A program made the translations under genes and the position numbers. A stretch of DNA of 64,000 bases, taken from assembly GCA_965200955.1 (NCBI GenBank), contig OZ241742.1, positions 3,162,001 to 3,226,000 on the forward strand. Reading direction: 5' to 3'. Under the pieces are notes generated by a model, which saw only the letters and a list, made by a program, of their open reading frames with translations, made no database searches and was not told the origin of the DNA. Positions within the stretch are counted from its first letter, which is position 1; each line of letters begins with the position of its first letter. This DNA comes from Bin80 sp026708685 (lineage in GTDB: Bacteria; Bacteroidota; Rhodothermia; Rhodothermales; Bin80). Below are positions 47,541-57,501 of this stretch, one piece after another.

Positions 47541-49779
47541 TTCCTACATACCGCTCCATAAACTCCCAAATTCGGAGGAGGCGATCCATACGCTGATGAG
47601 GGTTTCCTGAGCGTGAAAGATCATGCCCAGCATTCGGATACCGTATATATTCTACTGGACGATTGAGTACTTTAAGGCTTTTATAGAGAACTTCACTTTG
47701 AATGACCCCCGTTCGCAGATCCTGATCTGCATGCATGATCAGAAGCGGAGTACGAATCTGATCAACAAATGTAATCGGAGAGTTGGCACGTAAAAGAGTC
47801 CCTACCTCCCATGGGAACCCGCCAAAATGATTAGGAACCAATCTCCAGGCATTACCCTCGCCAAAAAATGTGGTCAAATCATAGACTCCACGCTGGGCTA
47901 CGGCTGCTTTAAATCGAGAATCCTGACTTATAATCCAGGCGGTTAGGTATCCAGCGTAGGATCCGCCCGTAACAACTTGGCGTTCGTCATCAACCCAGCG
48001 CACTCTACGCACAACCTCAGAAGCAACCGCTAGCACATCATCGGCAGGCCCCACTCCCCAATCCTGATAGTTGGCTTTTCGAAAGGAATGTCCATATCCA
48101 CCCGATCCACGGGGATTCGAGTACACCAAACCATATCCTTTGGAGGTCAGAAACTGAAATTCATGCCACATAGTTGCTTCACCAGGCCCCCACATGGCCG
48201 CAGGTCCTCCATGGATTGCAACCAATAGTGGATAGGTTTGATCTCTTTCCTGAAACGTAGGTGGCATCACCCAATACTGAACTTCAATCGTATCTCTGCG
48301 CAATCGATAGGGTGCGGGAATGCTCAGCGCCTTTGTCTGGAGCCATGCAGAATTATGAGTGGTCATCGCCACTGGAGATTCAAAATTCTTGGGAGACGAA
48401 TACAGCTCAGAAGGATTGACGACTTGCGTCATCGACATGTATCCCATTGCGGCGGTGATATCATAACTTCCCACTCCTGCATCCATACGCGTTAATTGCT
48501 CTACTGGAAGCCCTCGGTGTCGTAACTCTCCACGAAAAAAGAAAGACCTTGCACTTTGAACCAGACTATCTGCAAGGAGTGAATCGGCAATAGGAGGTGG
48601 AGTCGGAAGGGAAGGTCGTCCCTCATTGATGGACACTCGATAGAGTGGGAATCCCCCTTCGGATGGAGAGGTAAAGTATACAAACCAATCGTCATGTGAC
48701 CACTTTACATTACGAATGCTTCGATCAAAATCAAGCGTCAGCATTTCTGGTGGACTCAAGCCATCAATGGGGAAGTATCCTAGTTCGGTTTGTGCATACC
48801 CTCGATCACTTAAACTGCTCGCCTGAAAGGTGACAAATCGCCCACTCGGAGATACGACAGGAGAAGTCAGTCTATATCCTCCGATATCCAGCAATAAGCG
48901 CTTGCGAGAACTCTCCACATCTACGATATATAAATCTCGATCATGTTCTCTGTCTGGATGTTGTGCGGTTTCGGGATAACCGCTCACCACAATCTGTCGA
49001 TTGTCTAGGAGCCATGTTGCACCACTGAATCCAAAATATCCACTGGTCACCATTCTGATGGTTGGATCATCACCCGACATATCGGTGACAAAGTAATGTC
49101 TTGATGTAAAATCAGGTGAGAGTGACAATTCACCCTGAAAATCCAGTCTTGTCAGAAGACGAGGGTTGGATTTCTGCACATTCTGATCCAACCAAGAACG
49201 GACACTCCCTAATGCTCCATCGGGATCAGGATCATCCGAATGAATCTCCCAAGAAGATCTGCCAGGCCTTTCCTGTGACCAATGTGGCTTAGAATCGGTG
49301 AGCTCCAATACCTGATTACGGCTGAGCATTGTCGCAAACAGCAAATACCGCCCATCGGGCGACCATTGAGGTTCACTGATGCCATGTTCATATGAAAGAA
49401 TCTGTTTTGCCTCTCCCCCATAAATGGAGATCTCAAACAGTTGGGATTTTCCTTCAACCGTCCTAAGGAAGGAGATTCGTTCACTATCGGGATGCCACAC
49501 TGGAGATCTTGCTCCCTGATAGGTAAGCTGCTGTGGGGGCTGAGAACGGTCAGCAGTGATCATCCATAACTCCGATCGATAGGCATACTTCTCAGCATCA
49601 TCCTCAATAATGGATCGTAGGGTGTAGGCAATATAGCGTCCGTTGGGGGAAGACGTAACGCTCTGCACTTGCTGGATCTTTAATAAATCAGATGCTCTGA
49701 TTGGCTCTTTCTCCACTTGTGCTGAAACATCAGCACACAAAAAATAAAGCCCTATGAACAATATGCGTAGAGAGGTCAT
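47527..49779 (-). CDS. S9 family prolyl-oligopeptidase-type peptidase (secreted)
   Basis: About 750 residues: an N-terminal signal peptide (SLRILFIGLYFLCADVSAQ), a seven-bladed beta-propeller with TolB-like repeats (SSPNGRYIAYTL, WSPDGRYLLFA) and a C-terminal alpha/beta-hydrolase. The catalytic Ser is in VTGGSYAGYLTAWI (about residue 610), Asp in HADQDLRTG (about 683) and His in NAGHDLSRSG (about 718). It is an acylaminoacyl-/dipeptidyl-peptidase-like enzyme that should act in the periplasm on peptides. I use the ATG at 49779, which exposes the signal peptide, instead of the longer frame to 49965. Confidence 0.93.
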   Translation of the reverse strand: MTSLRILFIGLYFLCADVSAQVEKEPIRASDLLKIQQVQSVTSSPNGRYIAYTLRSIIEDDAEKYAYRSELWMITADRSQPPQQLTYQGARSPVWHPDSERISFLRTVEGKSQLFEISIYGGEAKQILSYEHGISEPQWSPDGRYLLFATMLSRNQVLELTDSKPHWSQERPGRSSWEIHSDDPDPDGALGSVRSWLDQNVQKSNPRLLTRLDFQGELSLSPDFTSRHYFVTDMSGDDPTIRMVTSGYFGFSGATWLLDNRQIVVSGYPETAQHPDREHDRDLYIVDVESSRKRLLLDIGGYRLTSPVVSPSGRFVTFQASSLSDRGYAQTELGYFPIDGLSPPEMLTLDFDRSIRNVKWSHDDWFVYFTSPSEGGFPLYRVSINEGRPSLPTPPPIADSLLADSLVQSARSFFFRGELRHRGLPVEQLTRMDAGVGSYDITAAMGYMSMTQVVNPSELYSSPKNFESPVAMTTHNSAWLQTKALSIPAPYRLRRDTIEVQYWVMPPTFQERDQTYPLLVAIHGGPAAMWGPGEATMWHEFQFLTSKGYGLVYSNPRGSGGYGHSFRKANYQDWGVGPADDVLAVASEVVRRVRWVDDERQVVTGGSYAGYLTAWIISQDSRFKAAVAQRGVYDLTTFFGEGNAWRLVPNHFGGFPWEVGTLLRANSPITFVDQIRTPLLIMHADQDLRTGVIQSEVLYKSLKVLNRPVEYIRYPNAGHDLSRSGNPHQRMDRLLRIWEFMERYVGSEAP

Positions 49780-49996
49780 GTCAGAAAAAAATATATTTGA
49801 TCCATTGAGTTGTAGTAAACTACGTACGCAGTGAATGCACTTGAATGAAGGTTGATTTCCAAAAAATGAAATGTCAAGAGTAATTACAGAATTGTAACCT
49901 CCGTCTACATGGAGACCAGTTATTACAAAATCTTCATTTTCTTGTTCATCATTAGCTTCACACAAGATGCCATTAGGAGTATTGTTTCAAGAATAT

Positions 49997-50713
49997 TTAT
50001 CTGTTGAGAATCAAATTTGTTGAGTGCACAATGAGGTCATCTGGATCATCAAGTCTTGACATAACATCTGTATATACAAACCCATCTCTATTGACTACTT
50101 CACCAATCTTCATATCAATTGGTTGAGAAAACATTGGAAACGAGTATACAAATGTATGAAACTCGCCATTTTCTCCGCACGGATCAACCGATGTAGGAAG
50201 TTGATTCAAAAAATCTCTGTCATAATTCTGCCCCGAGTACTCAGCTGGCAACTGTCTTGTATCTACACATGTGACGATAGCACGTAACCCCGAAGAAATC
50301 ATGGCATCTGCCAATGATGATGTCGGCTGCCCCCAGATTGGAAATATTGGTTGAAGCCCAGTGTTCTTCAAAATATCAAGCCTATACTGGCGTACATCTT
50401 CCAAAAATAAATCCCCAAAGGCAATCATCTCAATGCCATGATCAGAAGCTGCCTGCCATACATGATCCATGGCATTTTGATAGAGTTTGTTTGAGCATGG
50501 CCAGGGTAGAATGACTCTATGAATGGGTATATCTAACCTTTTGCTCTGGGCATCTAACAGAGAAGTTCGAACTCCATGTACAGAAACGCGATCAAATTCT
50601 TCTGTGACGGTAGTAAAGAGTCCAGCCACTTCAAATTCAGGATCTTTTGTTAAAGCATGAAGCGTCCACGCACTATCTTTACCCGTACTCCATGAAAGCC
50701 AGACTTTTTTCAT
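49997..50713 (-). CDS. Dph6-related ATP pyrophosphatase (adenine nucleotide alpha-hydrolase family)
   Basis: 238-residue PP-loop ATPase related to diphthine-ammonia ligase (COG2102/MJ0570-like). The PP-loop is VWLSWSTGKDSAWTLHAL at residues 4-21. Further family blocks are SVHGVRTSLLDAQSKRLDIP, IEMIAFGDLFLEDVRQYR and PIFPIWGQPTSSLADAMIS. Bacteria lack diphthamide, so the bacterial substrate is not known. It is upstream of the S9 peptidase on the same strand with a 217-bp gap. ATG at 50713. Confidence 0.88.
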   Translation of the reverse strand: MKKVWLSWSTGKDSAWTLHALTKDPEFEVAGLFTTVTEEFDRVSVHGVRTSLLDAQSKRLDIPIHRVILPWPCSNKLYQNAMDHVWQAASDHGIEMIAFGDLFLEDVRQYRLDILKNTGLQPIFPIWGQPTSSLADAMISSGLRAIVTCVDTRQLPAEYSGQNYDRDFLNQLPTSVDPCGENGEFHTFVYSFPMFSQPIDMKIGEVVNRDGFVYTDVMSRLDDPDDLIVHSTNLILNR

Positions 50714-51183
50714 ATCACGAAAAGTTTTAAATCATCTTGAAAATCAGAGATGATGGAAAAAGTGATGTCATCTACCCAATGGTTCTGTTTCAAGGCATTG
50801 CAATCATTGATGATACAATATACTCCATACATTTGTCCCATCCTTGGATTATGTATGTGGGGTTGACCTTCACACCATCAAGATAACTCAAGAGAGCATC
50901 CACCATTCCATCATCTTATTGGGTATGTACCAAGTGAAGTCAGCCGACTTTTTTTGAATATGTTCATTACAATTATTCCCATGTGAGTGATTATCTTGTG
51001 AGTTCTATTGATCTACGGTGGTTCTTTTACGAAGAATCTGCCAGAGATTGATTACCCATAATTCTTTGGAAACCATCGATTGCCCATACTGCGGATGCGA
51101 AAATGTTCTGATTGATGCTACCCGCCCTTCAGTGTCACACATCTGATTAACCAAAATTCATACTTTACCAGTATTTGAGTTTC
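50714..51183. other. Intergenic region before the broken HNH nuclease gene
   Basis: 470 bases. They hold a 42-codon frame at 51018-51146 with a zinc-knuckle-like CPYCGCENV and nothing else recognisable. Confidence 0.4.
51018..51146 (+). pseudogene. Short frame with a Cys-x-x-Cys zinc-ribbon fragment
   Basis: From GTG 51018 the frame encodes 42 residues including ETIDCPYCGCENVLIDATRP. One CxxC pair is present but no second pair, so it is either a tiny protein or a gene fragment. It lies just upstream of the disrupted HNH nuclease. Confidence 0.2.
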
Positions 51184-51798
51184 ATGGCTTTACTGTTAGG
51201 TATCAAACGGGGTTTAACTGGGTTATGCTCTCTTGGGAAGGGAATCAGGAAAAATCGAAGACGATCATTTCCTAAGAATTCAGTCGATTTGTTAAAATGG
51301 TCAAGTCAGGGAATAGGCAGAGTCTGGTTAATTGGAAAGGATGAAGAATGGGATATTCCCTTGTAAGAAATTCACCCGATAGATGTATCTCTTACAGGAG
51401 ACAAATTTTCACGAAAAATTTGCAATATTTGTCACCGATTATTACCTGTTGAACAATTTGCAAAGAATCAACGCAATAAACACGGGATAGTACGCAGACC
51501 GAGTTGTAATAGGTGCCGGACAGACATAGATAAGCGTGCACCCAAAAGTAGTCAAGCTAAACAAAAAGAAAAACAGCGCCCTAAACAAGGAGAGCCTTTT
51601 CAATGCCCAATATGTCAGAAACGATCAATTGTAGGTATCACCGCCAGAATTGTAGCAGATCATGATCATCATACTGGCAATATCAGAGATTTCATTTGTG
51701 ATAGCTGTAATACTGGGCTCGGAAGATTCAAGAATGGGAAAAATATCCTTTTAGATGCGTTACACTATTTGGAAGAACGAGATACTCTAGGAGAATAA
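51184..51798 (+). pseudogene. HNH (endonuclease VII / Hpy99I-like) restriction endonuclease, split by an in-frame stop
   Basis: One continuous frame of about 205 codons interrupted by a TAA at 51364-51366. Before it the protein reads MALLLGIKRGLTG and GRVWLIGKDEEWDIPL. After it the protein continues with EIHPIDVSLTGDKFSRKICN, a CxxC pair (CNICH), PSCNRCRTDIDKRAPKSSQ, then CPICQK, VADHDHHTGNIRDFICDSCN and TGLGRFKNG. The DH(D)H-N core and paired CxxC motifs are those of beta-beta-alpha-metal nucleases (T4 endo VII, Hpy99I-type restriction enzymes). The conserved-looking sequence on both sides of the stop suggests a single nonsense mutation. The ATG at 51184 is preferred to the TTG at 51175. No methyltransferase partner is adjacent. 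Confidence 0.75.
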
Positions 51799-52090
51799 TT
51801 TTGATCGGACAAACTCCCCAATCATCATCCATTTCGTATAATTGAGTACCCTATTCCCGTACCTTCAATCAGTTTTCGAGAATCAATTGAATCTGAGGTT
51901 ACCGATCCTATATACCATTCTGTAAAAGTGAAAACATGTGATTGGTAATTTGGTGAGCAGTAATCCTGATAGCCGTTGTTTTCACAAATCTTCCCTGTGT
52001 GGAAAAATAAGGATGTTTTCGTATCTTAGATCCATAGTATTGTGCAATACCAAATCACTTACCGGAGTTTTTTCAGACATCTTTGAGCCT

Positions 52091-53482
52091 ATGAGCCGCT
52101 TCTTTTTCTCTATCCTTTGTGGGTTATACCTACTGGGTTGCAGTAACCCATCTACCCCTCCTAATGTTGTGCTGATATTGGCTGACGATCTGGGATTTGG
52201 GGATGTGGGAAGCTATAATGCTGACTCAGCAATTCCAACCCCATACATGGATGCACTCGCAGCTGATGGAATGCGATTTACCGATGCCCATTCCCCCTCT
52301 GGAGTTTGTACTCCGACTCGCTATGGATTACTCACTGGACGCTATGCTTGGAGACATCCGCAACTAGGCTCTGGAGTCACCTGGGGATATGACCCCTTGG
52401 TTATTGATACGAATCGCGTTACCATTGCTGATATCATGTCTGATGCTGGCTATCGTACTGCCGTGATTGGGAAATGGCACCTTGGACTTGGGAGCAATGA
52501 TTCCACCCATTACCATGAACCTCTCGTTCCTGGCCCGCTCTCCCTAGGATTTGATTATTTCTATGGAATTCCCGCCTCGCTGGACATGGATCCGTATGTA
52601 TGGGTTGAAAATGAATCCGTCACTGCACCTCCCGATGAGTATGCCGAGAATCCCGAGCAATGCTGTGCTAACTTCTGGCGATCAGGTGCCATTGCATCTG
52701 ACTTTGTCCACGAAGATGTACTCCCCGTCATCGCTCAACGAACTTCAGATTACATCCGATCCTCAGCTGGTGAAGATGCTCCATTCTTTCTGTATGTGCC
52801 TTTGCCCGCCCCGCATACTCCGTGGCTGACCTCCGAGGAATTTCTTGGAACCAGTGATGCTGGAATTTATGGCGATTTTGTGGTGATGGTGGATGATGCT
52901 ATTGGACAAATCATGGCGGCATTGGAGGAGACGGATCAAGTGAACGAGACACTCTTTATTGTAACCAGTGACAATGGTGCCTACTGGCCACCTCCCTATT
53001 CTGATCCCCACGAACATCTACCGAATTATACGTGGCGCGGCATGAAGGCCGATATTCATGAAGGTGGTCACAGAATCCCCTTGATAGCACGATGGCCAAG
53101 CGTTATAGAAGCTGGCTCCAAAACAGATCAATTAACAGTGCACACAGACTTTTTCGCAACCTTAGCCGATATCACTCAAACCAATGGCCAAGGTCAGGAC
53201 AGCCATAGTCTTTACCCTGTCTTTCTTGGAGAAAAAAGCACGCGCTCAGAAGCAATTCATCAATCCATTGATGGAATACTGGCCATCCGTCAAGGTGATT
53301 GGAAACTGATTGATGGACAAGGATCTGGAGGATTTACAAATGTTGCCGTACCTCCCAATGCCCCGCCAAGACAGTTATACAATCTTGATCAAGATCCTGC
53401 GGAAGGCTCCAACCTCTATGAAACCTACCCAGAAATTGCTGAGAACCTTCTTGTTGCCCTTGATTCTGCCCGCTCTCAATAG
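52091..53482 (+). CDS. Sulfatase, lipoprotein (arylsulfatase family S1)
   Basis: Formylglycine-dependent sulfatase of about 463 residues that removes sulfate esters from carbohydrates or aryl compounds. The metal site is LILADDLGFGDVGSYN, the modified Cys motif is SGVCTPTRYGLLTGRYAW (C-x-P-x-R), then GKWHLGLGSND and TSDNGAYWPPP. The N-terminus MSRFFFSILCGLYLLGCSN carries a lipobox (LLGC), so the protein is membrane-anchored, likely periplasmic or surface. I use the ATG at 52091; the longer frame from 51938 has no signal. A maturase (FGE or anSME) must be elsewhere. Confidence 0.92.
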   Translation: MSRFFFSILCGLYLLGCSNPSTPPNVVLILADDLGFGDVGSYNADSAIPTPYMDALAADGMRFTDAHSPSGVCTPTRYGLLTGRYAWRHPQLGSGVTWGYDPLVIDTNRVTIADIMSDAGYRTAVIGKWHLGLGSNDSTHYHEPLVPGPLSLGFDYFYGIPASLDMDPYVWVENESVTAPPDEYAENPEQCCANFWRSGAIASDFVHEDVLPVIAQRTSDYIRSSAGEDAPFFLYVPLPAPHTPWLTSEEFLGTSDAGIYGDFVVMVDDAIGQIMAALEETDQVNETLFIVTSDNGAYWPPPYSDPHEHLPNYTWRGMKADIHEGGHRIPLIARWPSVIEAGSKTDQLTVHTDFFATLADITQTNGQGQDSHSLYPVFLGEKSTRSEAIHQSIDGILAIRQGDWKLIDGQGSGGFTNVAVPPNAPPRQLYNLDQDPAEGSNLYETYPEIAENLLVALDSARSQ

Positions 53483-54203
53483 AAGACTTTCATCACTACC
53501 ACTTTGATTTGATGGATTCATACCTGCAGGATAATAGCATAAGTGAGCACCAATGTCAGCTAGACTATGGATTATCTTTTCTGATATGTTACCATTGGGA
53601 ATAGCGTCTGGACTTTGATTCGGCTTTTCCATTGGCAGGATTCACCTTGGTCCTTACCTACATTCATTCACTTCCATGATGCTTGATTCTCCCAAAATTG
53701 CTCAGCCATAGGCCAAAGTGGAAAGACGATTTGCCGACCTACGCTCTGCGACGAAAAGTGCGGTGTTCGGAGCAACTCGCTGGAGTATTGGAGCCATGAT
53801 GGTGATTAGAGTCCTCATGGCTTCTGTCAACTCTTATGGTTGACCTATTCATCGTTTCCATGCAGATTTCTACTGCCCGATGGGTGAGCAAGTTTTGATC
53901 AAACTCCCGTTAAACCATTCATCGGAAGTCTCATATATCTCACTGAGCTGTTCGTGACCAATGATATAGATGACACTGGAAAGACATGAATGAGTACGTG
54001 ATCTCAAGGTGACTCAGCTTTCAAGGGATCTCGCAATCATCTTCACATTTTAGTAAGGATGTGGACCTTCGGCTTCACTGATCAAATCCTGTCAACCGAA
54101 ATACTCCCAGATATAAGTCAATGTCTCTTCATTTTCGCACTCTCCGTTTTTCTCCATGTCTATGGTTGACGTACTCATACTGGCAAACCCTCAACCGTGA
54201 GAT
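53483..54203. other. Long non-coding region with a possible gene remnant
   Basis: 721 bases between the convergent sulfatase and bshC genes. A short protein-like frame is at 53712-53843, and the phrase TATGGTTGAC occurs twice (about 53835 and 54163). No other gene, RNA or array is visible. Confidence 0.45.
53712..53843 (+). pseudogene. Possible remnant of a small coiled-coil/membrane protein gene
   Basis: Between a TAG (53709-53711) and a TGA (53841-53843) the frame reads AKVERRFADLRSATKSAVFG and RWSIGAMMVIRVLMASV: a charged helix followed by an RWSIG-type membrane segment. It resembles the C-terminal end of small coiled-coil/transmembrane proteins and has no proper start. Weak call. Confidence 0.25.
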
Positions 54204-55802
54204 CTATTCTAACAACAATAGCTGATGTCGACCAGCGAAGTTAAGACTCAAATGAGAGTATATCTGGTCCAAAAAGGTTTCTCCATATTTTGCCAAGTAA
54301 TACAGTGCTGGCAACTCCCGTTCTTGAACATTGCCATTGGGATAAATCGCCTCCTTGCAATATTCAATCTGAGACTGTAACTCTTGGTGGTGCCGCTTTT
54401 CCGCCCGCTCTGCACGCTGCTGTAACTTCGAAAGTTCTTTGCCCCACTGCTTTCGAGTTGCCTCTACTGAAGCACCCAGCGTCGCGTCGACATTGACTAC
54501 GACAGGCTTTAATTCGTAGATACACTCATCAAGAGCTACACGAGCGTTTTGGAAAGTATTCAAAAGATCTGAACCCTCAAGAACCCGCTTCCGCATGAGA
54601 TCTGGAATTTCGCAGATCATCTCTTGAACTGTTAGTCCATGACGTTCCATAAGAAGCTGAACTCTGGTCTCAATGATCGTTACACTCGCTCTGGGATAAA
54701 TAATCGGCATGGGACGCTGTGCCCATGCGTAGATACTCTTGAGTTGTGCGAAATATGCTATTTCTCCGGGTCCAGCAACATATGCAACCGTTGGAAGCAG
54801 GGAATCCTGAACCAGAGGACGCATGACCACATTGGGACTCAAATTGCACGAAGGAATTTCGTGAATCCGATCATAGGAGATGACCTCTGAGTCAGAAAAT
54901 TGCAACCGCAATCCATGAGCTTCTGGATACATGGCTTGGCGCTGATCATCGCCTGTTAGAAATACATTTACCGGACGCACATGAACCTGAGCATGATATT
55001 TCTGGCGTAAAAGATCACTGGTTGCCTTGATCATATCATGGGTTGTGCCGTGCTCAGTCAATTCACGTCTCAGCAATGGAGCCGTCATTTCTTTGAGTCT
55101 ACAATCCTCTGGATTGAGAAAGACCATAGAGTTTTCGCCCAATAACGAATTCAGAGTATGAGCAAAAGCATTGGTGAATGTTTCTCCAGAGTGATACCTG
55201 CCATAGTACTTGGCAAAGATATCATCAATAAATTCAGTTTGAGGCAAGCACTCGCGAAGTTCACCGTGAACCTGTTCAATCTGTGAATTGAATTCCAATG
55301 AACCTACACTGCCAAGATTACCCCGTTCTGGAAGTTGATGTCCTTTGTACCAAATTTCTTGACCCTGCAAATGGAGATGGGCAACCTCTTTGAGGTCATG
55401 ATCACCACCTTCAAGCCAAAATACTGGGACCACAGGACGCGAGAGTACATTGGTCAGATGCTCAGCAAGGCGGATCGCAGTGTACGCCTTATAGAGGCAA
55501 TAGAGTGGTCCCCCAAATATTCCAACCTGTTGACCTGTAACCACCGCAAGCGATGAGGGGTCGCGTAGTTGATTGATCAGATCCGTCGTGTTCCATGTTG
55601 AGTTCTGCTCCAACAATACATCCACCAACACATCGCGATCAATGGGATGTAGCGTTATTTCTTGTGCTAGTGCTTCATAACTATGATCTGCCCGCCAGTC
55701 ACCTGAATAGTAATCAGCTAGCTGAGCATAATCCGACGTATAATCAGCAAAGAGTCGTGATACTCCCTTCAACTCCGTAAAGGGAATCGACTTCTGTATC
55801 AT
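54204..55802 (-). CDS. bshC: Bacillithiol biosynthesis cysteine-adding enzyme BshC
   Basis: Last step of bacillithiol synthesis: adds cysteine to glucosaminyl-malate. 532 residues. Typical blocks are VVTGQQVGIFGGPLYCLYKA, PVFWLEGGDHDLKEVAHLHL, FLNPEDCRLKEMTAPLLRRE and TVAYVAGPGEIAYFAQLKSI, followed by a C-terminal coiled coil (KQWGKELSKLQQRAERAEKR). ATG at 55802. It is the last gene of a probable hisD-hisC-bfn-bshC operon, 33 bp after bfn. ytxJ near 46 kb is a likely functional partner. Confidence 0.95.
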   Translation of the reverse strand: MIQKSIPFTELKGVSRLFADYTSDYAQLADYYSGDWRADHSYEALAQEITLHPIDRDVLVDVLLEQNSTWNTTDLINQLRDPSSLAVVTGQQVGIFGGPLYCLYKAYTAIRLAEHLTNVLSRPVVPVFWLEGGDHDLKEVAHLHLQGQEIWYKGHQLPERGNLGSVGSLEFNSQIEQVHGELRECLPQTEFIDDIFAKYYGRYHSGETFTNAFAHTLNSLLGENSMVFLNPEDCRLKEMTAPLLRRELTEHGTTHDMIKATSDLLRQKYHAQVHVRPVNVFLTGDDQRQAMYPEAHGLRLQFSDSEVISYDRIHEIPSCNLSPNVVMRPLVQDSLLPTVAYVAGPGEIAYFAQLKSIYAWAQRPMPIIYPRASVTIIETRVQLLMERHGLTVQEMICEIPDLMRKRVLEGSDLLNTFQNARVALDECIYELKPVVVNVDATLGASVEATRKQWGKELSKLQQRAERAEKRHHQELQSQIEYCKEAIYPNGNVQERELPALYYLAKYGETFLDQIYSHLSLNFAGRHQLLLLE

Positions 55803-55835
55803 GGAACATGATCGTTGATCGTGCTTCGCGGGAAC

Positions 55836-56396
55836 CTAAATCTTTAACTTTGCCAATTCATCACGCACTCTTGCAGCTTCCTCATAATTTTCTTCCTCAA
55901 TGGCACGTTCGAGTTTTAGTTCCAGTTTCTCAATGGGAGAATGAGTCTGTTTTGGCGTATGCGTGATGGGTTGGTCTTCTTCTCCTGCAACAATAGATGC
56001 TTCGTCAAGAACAGACTCGGCGACTAAAATTTCCACATCCAATCGAACGGCAATGGCCACGGCATCGCTTGGGCGAGCGTCAATCATGCCCTGATGTCCG
56101 TTCTGGTCAAATCTGATTTTAGCAAAAAACGTTCCCTCATCAATGGCATCAATCAAGATATCCTGCACTTCAATTTGAGCATATTCCATGAGATCGCACA
56201 GTAAATCATGCGACATCGGTCTTGGTGGGCGTTTTTTCTCTATACCGATAACAATCGCAGTGGCCTCATTTTCACCGACAACTACGGGCAGTTTACGATT
56301 GCCCCCGATCTCACCAAGAACCAGAACAAAGGCACCACCACTGGTAGCACTGGTTGAGAGTCCAACAATTTCAACTGGAATGATATCCTCCTGCAT
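55836..56396 (-). CDS. Bifunctional nuclease (BFN/DUF151) with C-terminal UVR motif
   Basis: 186 residues. The DUF151 domain (about residues 5-130) has GGNRKLPVVVGENEATAIVI, the Arg/Pro-rich RPPRPMSHDLLCDLM and DARPSDAVAIAVRLDVEILV; plant and thermophile members show DNase/RNase activity. A UVR-type helical hairpin closes the protein (EEENYEEAARVRDELAKL), a motif otherwise seen in UvrB/UvrC and McsA. It lies 13 bp after hisC and 33 bp before bshC, on the same strand. Physiological role unknown. Confidence 0.9.
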   Translation of the reverse strand: MQEDIIPVEIVGLSTSATSGGAFVLVLGEIGGNRKLPVVVGENEATAIVIGIEKKRPPRPMSHDLLCDLMEYAQIEVQDILIDAIDEGTFFAKIRFDQNGHQGMIDARPSDAVAIAVRLDVEILVAESVLDEASIVAGEEDQPITHTPKQTHSPIEKLELKLERAIEEENYEEAARVRDELAKLKI

Positions 56397-56409
56397 GACA
56401 GTTAATGAT

Positions 56410-57501
56410 CTAAAACGAGTCCATTGCGTTGGTCAACGCGTGAATAAATTGAGTGTTCTGCTCAGGAGTTCCCGTGCTCACACGAAGAAATCCTTTTAAC
56501 TCTGAGTACCCACTCATGTCCCGAACTAATATCCCCATACTGGCAAGTTTCCTGAAAAGTTTTTGTCCGTTTCCCTGTGGTTGGAATAAAACAAAGTTAG
56601 CCTGACCTTCTATTACTCGAATCCCTTTCATTTGTTTTAATGCACCTGTGAGCTGTCTGGTCTCAGAGCAGATAGATTCAATTCTGTCTTGAATCAGTTT
56701 CGGATGGGACAAAAGGGTTTGTATGACATGAGTGGAAAAGCGGTCAATCATAAACGGCACGCGAGCTTTCATGATCTCTGAGATCAGAGCGGGAGCTCCA
56801 ATCAGATAACCAATACGCGTCCCTGCAAGTCCAAATGCTTTGGAAAATGTTCGCAGTAGAATGACATTGGGAACATCTTCCAGTACTTCTAGCATACTTG
56901 GCTGATGAGCAAACTCAATGTAGGCTTCATCAATCAAAACAAGTCCAGAAGTAGATCTCGCAATGGACCGTAGGGCATTGAAAGGAACGGCTAGACTCGT
57001 TGGATTATTCGGGGAGGTGACCACCACCATTGCAGGCTGTACCGTCTGAATCGTATCCATGAGTGCATCTGTATCAAATCCCAAATCATCCCTTGGGGCA
57101 ACTGACACCACCTGTCCCCCATAAATGTCCACAACTCTCTGATAGAATGAAAACATAGGTCGCGGAAGCACCACCTTCGTCCCTTGGGAAATAAACACCA
57201 GTCCCAGTGTATACGTCAGTTCATTGGACCCATTGCCAATGATGATTCCCTTCTCGTCCCACCCGATATAATCAGCAATAGAACGAACTAGTTCATCAGG
57301 TTGCTCGGTTGGGTAACGGTTGAATTCCACCTCATTCCATGAATCGAAGATAGATCTGCGTATATCAGAAGGCAGATCAAAGGGACTCTCATTCTGATTC
57401 AGCTTGACCTTGATATCACCAGAAGGTACAATAACCGTATATGGGTGCTGCTGTTGGACCTCATGTTTCACCCTGTCAAGTACTTGATTCAATGCTTCCA
57501 T
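56410..57501 (-). CDS. hisC: Histidinol-phosphate aminotransferase
   Basis: PLP-dependent class II aminotransferase of 363 residues in histidine synthesis. It contains KLNQNESPFDLP at the N-terminus, NGSNELTYTLGL, VVTSPNNPTSLAVP, LIDEAYIEFA and the PLP-lysine segment RTFSKAFGLAGTRIGYL (about residue 220). Its ATG overlaps the hisD stop by one base (TGATG), so translation is coupled. The rest of the his genes are not in the window. Confidence 0.95.
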   Translation of the reverse strand: MEALNQVLDRVKHEVQQQHPYTVIVPSGDIKVKLNQNESPFDLPSDIRRSIFDSWNEVEFNRYPTEQPDELVRSIADYIGWDEKGIIIGNGSNELTYTLGLVFISQGTKVVLPRPMFSFYQRVVDIYGGQVVSVAPRDDLGFDTDALMDTIQTVQPAMVVVTSPNNPTSLAVPFNALRSIARSTSGLVLIDEAYIEFAHQPSMLEVLEDVPNVILLRTFSKAFGLAGTRIGYLIGAPALISEIMKARVPFMIDRFSTHVIQTLLSHPKLIQDRIESICSETRQLTGALKQMKGIRVIEGQANFVLFQPQGNGQKLFRKLASMGILVRDMSGYSELKGFLRVSTGTPEQNTQFIHALTNAMDSF

